Part shown: in pieces, positions 59,893 to 64,000 of the stretch
How the letters are laid out: the number at the start of each line of letters is the position of its first letter
How positions within the stretch are numbered: position 1 is the stretch's first letter
Source of the DNA: Gnomoniopsis sp. IMI 355080
Lineage: Eukaryota > Ascomycota > Sordariomycetes > Diaporthales > Gnomoniaceae
Assembly (NCBI GenBank): GCA_027946555.1
Contig: JAPEVC010000169.1
Span: 17,434 to 81,433, forward strand
Direction: 5' to 3'
DNA: 64,000 bases
Program-made: the position numbers and the translations under genes
Notes under the pieces: generated by a model
Told to the model about the DNA's origin: nothing
The model's database searches: none
What the model saw: only the letters and a program-made list of their open reading frames with translations

Positions 59893-60927
59893 ATGCCTCC
59901 TCAATTACTACCAGCCTCTGCGGCAGCATTCGCCCCGAGAGCAGCCTCTGTCAATGTCGTGCTTGGAACTGAAAAGCCAGCTTGGCTCACCCAAACTCTC
60001 AAGAGGGTGAATCGGGTCAAGCGACCTCTCAACAGCGTCATGCAACACCAAAGATGTCTAACCGAGCTCTTGTCCAGCGAGAACGCCATCTGGACCCTGA
60101 CGTCCCTCATGGTGCCCAAGAGCCCAGAGTCTGAGCTTCGGCAAGACGCAAACCCGCTCGTGGAGGCCTTGTTCAACTACCAGCTTCTTCACATAGAGGC
60201 ATATATCGTTCACGTAGATATGGTTCTGCGCAATGAAGTCGCCTTCAAGCTGACCAAGGAGAGCATCGAGTCTCTGATCGAGTACCACAAGGATATTTAC
60301 TGCGTTGATGCCAAGGCCAACACCCATGACTGGACGGAGAAGGACCAACAAGCCAAGAAGCTCCACGAAGACTATATCCAGGCCATCAACAAATTCGTGT
60401 ACCGCACGCATGTGTCCGCGCTTGAGGGACTCGAAGAGGAAGGTACCGGTGAGCTGCTCAACGGAAAGAGTGATGAGGTCAAGACACAGCTGTTGGGGCT
60501 TATGAAACCCCTGCTTCCCCCTCCTCCGAGGGTTGTGGATGTCATTCGGCAGCAACCTCTTCTTCCCTCTTCACCGGCGAGCGCGAGCTTTTGGTCCCAG
60601 CCATCAACACCATCGAGCATTCCTGCCCCCGTTGAAGCCTGGAGAGTTCTGCCTTCCAGCCCGAATGTCGCATCAACCGGATCCGAGCACATGCCCATCT
60701 GGGCAAACATGGGCTTGAGCGAGGCGCAGATGTCTCCTCCCACGCCAACATACAGTCAACCTTTTTCTTCAGCCGGCTTTTACTACAGCTCGCCGATGGT
60801 GACCGCCCCTATCCCATCCATTCCTCAGCTACCCCTCCCTAGTATGCTGGCACAACAATGCGGTGTCAGCGTCGGGTATGGTGGCTTTGGATGGGATCGC
60901 TATCAAGAGTATCAGACTACCATGTGA
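59893..60927 (+). CDS. Unrecognised Ser/Pro-rich protein with helical N-terminal domain
   Basis: Single exon, 344 aa. Residues 25-190 form a charged, helix-rich domain (LNSVMQHQRCLTELLSSENA, LVEALFNYQLLHIEAYIVHV, ESIESLIEYHKDIYCVD, KKLHEDYIQAINKFVYRTHV). Residues 205-344 are Pro/Ser/Gln-rich and probably disordered (SQPSTPSSIPAPVEAW), a layout common in fungal regulators, but no DNA-binding motif is visible. There is no signal peptide or membrane segment. I do not recognise the family. The ATG at 59893 follows a CT- and CACA-rich leader; the next in-frame ATG (M50, 60040) would cut into the helical domain. The large gene-free upstream region suggests complex control, which is inference. Confidence 0.72.
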   Translation: MPPQLLPASAAAFAPRAASVNVVLGTEKPAWLTQTLKRVNRVKRPLNSVMQHQRCLTELLSSENAIWTLTSLMVPKSPESELRQDANPLVEALFNYQLLHIEAYIVHVDMVLRNEVAFKLTKESIESLIEYHKDIYCVDAKANTHDWTEKDQQAKKLHEDYIQAINKFVYRTHVSALEGLEEEGTGELLNGKSDEVKTQLLGLMKPLLPPPPRVVDVIRQQPLLPSSPASASFWSQPSTPSSIPAPVEAWRVLPSSPNVASTGSEHMPIWANMGLSEAQMSPPTPTYSQPFSSAGFYYSSPMVTAPIPSIPQLPLPSMLAQQCGVSVGYGGFGWDRYQEYQTTM

Positions 60928-63900
60928 CAACCACCAAGCGTCACAGAAGACAACTACCCGTCGGTCCCGTCTTCTCAATGATCTCTCTTTCAAATCACCA
61001 TCTCCGGCTACTTTCCTCGAACAGGAAGAGAAAAGAAAAAAAGACTAGAGAGACACCTCATCGTTCCCATGTCAGGACACATCGGCATTTCTGCATACCA
61101 AGGCGCGGTTTTCGGGTACACATTCATCAACGGGTTTCTGGGTCACTTCATTATCAAGCGAGCGAGCGTCTGATTTCCTCGGGTTTCTATTTTTTTTTTT
61201 TTTTGTTACACGATACTCCTATCAGCAACAGTACCAACCACCAGCTCGGTTGAGGGCGTCCCATGTAAGAGTACCGACCACGCAACCCCTCACAGGCAGC
61301 TGCGTATCGGTATTCTCACTCGAATCGTCTCCTCATCTCATCCCACTTTCAGGCTGGATCCGGTTCGGGCGGGTATTTGTATTGCATCATCAGGCAAGGC
61401 AGGGACTGTCGGAATAAGGGTGGTTATTGGCTATTGTTTTGTTTTATTCCCTTGTGCGTCACTACAATTAAGAGGAACACGCAGCAATGCATCATGGCCC
61501 GGCAAAAAGTTCCGGGCGGAGAGGTGTCACTATTTCTTGGATTCACTCTTTCCTGATCGGCAAGTTTTCTTTTCTCAGCGGCATAAAGAGGCTTTCTGGA
61601 TGATACCCCATTTGCGAACTGATGGCCTGTCATCATTAGCACTCGCTCCAAGAGCAACACACTCATTCCTGGGCTTGGTTTTCTTTTTCCCTTGTGGATG
61701 ATGTTACGACCTTGATGTTACGAGGATACCCACCACATTACGAGAGCTTTGGACGACGACTATTTCACGAACGAACAGCGATGAACTCCTCAATTCGATA
61801 TTGGGACTTCATATGGGACTTCGCCACGGAAACGGCCGAAAGGGAGCATCTTGTGTGGCGGAAGATTCGACAACAGCAGCTCGATCGGGACTGGACTTCC
61901 TAAGAGTTTGCGCATCAAGGTTGAACGAAATATCATGTCAAAGCCGAAGACGGAGCGCCAATATCAGGAATATTGGGACCAGAGGCGGGCGAGACACTGG
62001 TTGTTCGTGACAGAAGGAACCAAGACTCCGACCCACCAATCGCCCGGGGGGTAAAGGAAAGGAATGGGAGCGGGTCGGTGTATCAACACAAGAGCTGGGC
62101 ATCCATACAGGGACGGCATTTCTGCAAGACAGGATGTAGTTGCTGGATGCGAAGCCCCTTTTTCCGCCAACGCTGAGTAAACTCAATCTAGGGACGGCGC
62201 ATCTGCGAGCCCCGGTCACCGGGCGCAGACCAGGTCGCGCAAGATCTCCATCGCATCGCGCATGGGTCATCCGTTGGCGCTCACCAGCAGAAGACAAATT
62301 GCCCACAGCGGTCTTTGCAACTAGGTTGGGTTGGAAACGCGCAGAGAAAAAAAAAACAAAGAGCAGCTCATCTCACTGCCTGTTCACTCCCTGCAACGAT
62401 CCACGTGTACGACAGGGTTGTCTCTGGATGATTTGAGTGTTTAAGTCCTCGTCATCTGAGACTGCGCCGTGACGACAAGAGGATTTCGTGTAGGAGACGA
62501 ACAAAGCTACACTGGATGTGACGTTGTATTTCGTCGGAGAACTGGTTTCTTCGCTGCAACGATTCGTGGAGCATGAGGTGCTGGAAATTTTGTGCACTGT
62601 GGTGCATCTCTGCGCCCTGGCGGCGCTGAGAGCCCAAGGAATTGCTTTCTCTGCGAGGATGCTGCACCTGTTCACTCAGCGTTGTGGCTCTCGTGCTTTG
62701 TGTTCCTCCTTGAAGCTTGTCTAGTAGCTAATTTAACCCACAAATAAGCAAAAAATATGAACCCAAAGAATTTCAGGATTTTGCCCAATTTGCCTAGTCC
62801 TTCGTCTATGATGCCATGAGAATTGTCCTGGTGATGCTGCTGGGCGATGTAATGTCACCTTCGCTTTTTGGAAAGTCACTTAATTCGGAATGCTTTGTGT
62901 GAACGGTGGGCTAGAAATGAACTGTACCAAGTAATGTGGGAAGTTCTCATGTGGGCTACGGGCGAATCTGGTACAACAAGGTATATCCTTCTCGTAAAAA
63001 TAAGCCTAAAGTAATCTCCAGTGACATATTTTCGCCGAGACTTGACACCTGTCTTGAGGCCACGGGCTGCCATGTCATCGCGTGCTGCTTCTTCTCAGAC
63101 TTTGGGGTTTAAATGAACGAGTAAGCATCCGACTAGGCCGAGTGCAACCTAATCAAAATTTCCCGACCGAAGCTCATCGGTACTGCTTATGAGGTTGTGA
63201 CTCGTCGGAGGTGCCTCGATTTGGGTAGCCTCTCCGCATCCTGTTTCTGCAGCAGTTAGTCAGGGGTGGGTTTCTCTTTCTCGGGCCTTTATTTATATTG
63301 ACTCTCTCTCTCTCTTTTGATCCACACTAGCACATGCCAACGACAAAATAGCCTGGCCGGGTGCCTTGCTCCGAGACCCTGTCGATATCACATGCTCAAC
63401 GGACCCCGAAAAGTGTGTTGGGATAGGTAAATGGAGGGGACTATACGCGTTGTTGTCAAAATTCCGGTCATGAACGCGGATAAGCAATAGTAAAGTAAAC
63501 TTTGCGTTTCTCACAAAGAAACATCTAGAACCAACCCCAGATCCAGTCGCTAGCCGAAGAGCCGAATGGGCGAAAGCATCGGCGGCACAGCGCGAGGGAC
63601 CGTGGCACGCCGTCGGTATTGACAAGAGGATGCTGTGGACAAGGATGCTATAGATACGTTCAGACGTGTAGCTGAAGTAAGTTTGCATTCTGCATGTCTT
63701 CTTCTAGAAGCTGGCTGGGGGGGCTTGCTGCTCGAGTCACCTGCCCCTTCTATTTGTGTAACCACATGAATGTATTGCTGCTGAAACAGAACGATGCTCC
63801 TTTCAGGACGTTCTCCGCGATGTTGTCCCACCCTCAGCATGTGAGCGGGACGGGCGCAAGCAAAGTTGAAGTCCTAACGGAAGAGGCCCCAAGCGTGATC

Positions 63901-64000
63901 AACTTGGTGCTCGGAATCTGACCAGTCGGAAATAGAATGGGACCCGTGACCCACTTCCCAGAGTCGATCATATCTGGGGCAAGGAACCATGCACTTCCCC
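60928..64000. other. 3' region and right end of the window; no confident gene
   Basis: A 14-T run at 61191-61204 follows the 60.9-kb stop and may lie in its 3' UTR. A 69-codon plus-strand frame (61694-61903) is unusually protein-like (SIRYWDFIWDFATETAER), but has no known match. From 62 kb to the end only overlapping short frames are seen; a CT repeat lies at 63302-63315. A gene could begin beyond the edge. Confidence 0.45.

Noticed and set aside
59000..64000. Homopolymer T runs considered as terminators or retroposon tails
   Set aside because: No target-site duplication or upstream reverse-transcriptase remnant; such runs recur throughout the intergenic DNA here.

Overview
The window is nuclear DNA of a filamentous ascomycete (Pezizomycotina). 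Genes are split by many short GT-AG introns, mostly 50-130 nt, with CTRAY-type branch points. Protein families typical of this group are present: 2EXR-domain proteins, a fungal rhodopsin-domain membrane protein, a Zn2Cys6 regulator, a family-52-like UDP-glycosyltransferase and a BAR-PH-VASt protein. There is no sign of prokaryotic or organellar DNA. I recognised no tRNA, rRNA or CRISPR array by eye. The species cannot be named from this sequence alone.

Layout. 0-4.2 kb holds a Ure2p/YfcG-type glutathione transferase (+), a 2EXR-domain protein with an in-frame stop or tiny intron (+), and a secreted, probably GPI-anchored PLC-like phosphodiesterase (-). 5.9-7.8 kb is an eight-exon GH43/CBM35 enzyme resembling exo-beta-1,3-galactanases (-). 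9.8-15 kb holds a second 2EXR protein (+) and a large sterol-glucosyltransferase-like protein (+). 15.7-17.1 kb is an unrecognised gene with an in-frame TAG (+). 20.6-23.1 kb is a Zn2Cys6 regulator (-). 25.5-26.8 kb is a conserved-looking gene whose 3' end changes frame (-). 34.2-35.8 kb is a C2H2 zinc-finger protein with a long 5' leader (+). 41.3-43.0 kb is a seven-helix rhodopsin-domain protein (-). 46.3-47.2 kb is ribosomal protein uL1 (-). 48.5-52.8 kb is a Sip3/Lam-type BAR-PH-VASt protein (-). 59.9-60.9 kb is an unrecognised serine/proline-rich protein (+).

Between these lie long stretches without a convincing gene: 26.8-33.4, 35.8-41.2, 43-46.3 and 52.8-59.9 kb. They contain short open frames, splice-like signals, homopolymer tracts and a few structured repeats.

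The genes look like an ordinary mixed chromosomal segment, not a cluster. No biosynthetic core gene or defence module is visible. Two extracellular enzymes (PLC-like and GH43) and one putative receptor could serve surface sensing and polymer use, but nothing in the sequence ties them together. The most notable observations are three interrupted reading frames, an 11-bp-periodic CCWGG repeat in the 3' region of the C2H2 gene, a palindromic insert flanked by 9-bp direct repeats, and the GH43 active site. I did not find convincing evidence for a previously undescribed system. All gene structures were assembled by reading splice signals and checking phase by hand; none is confirmed by RNA or database search.
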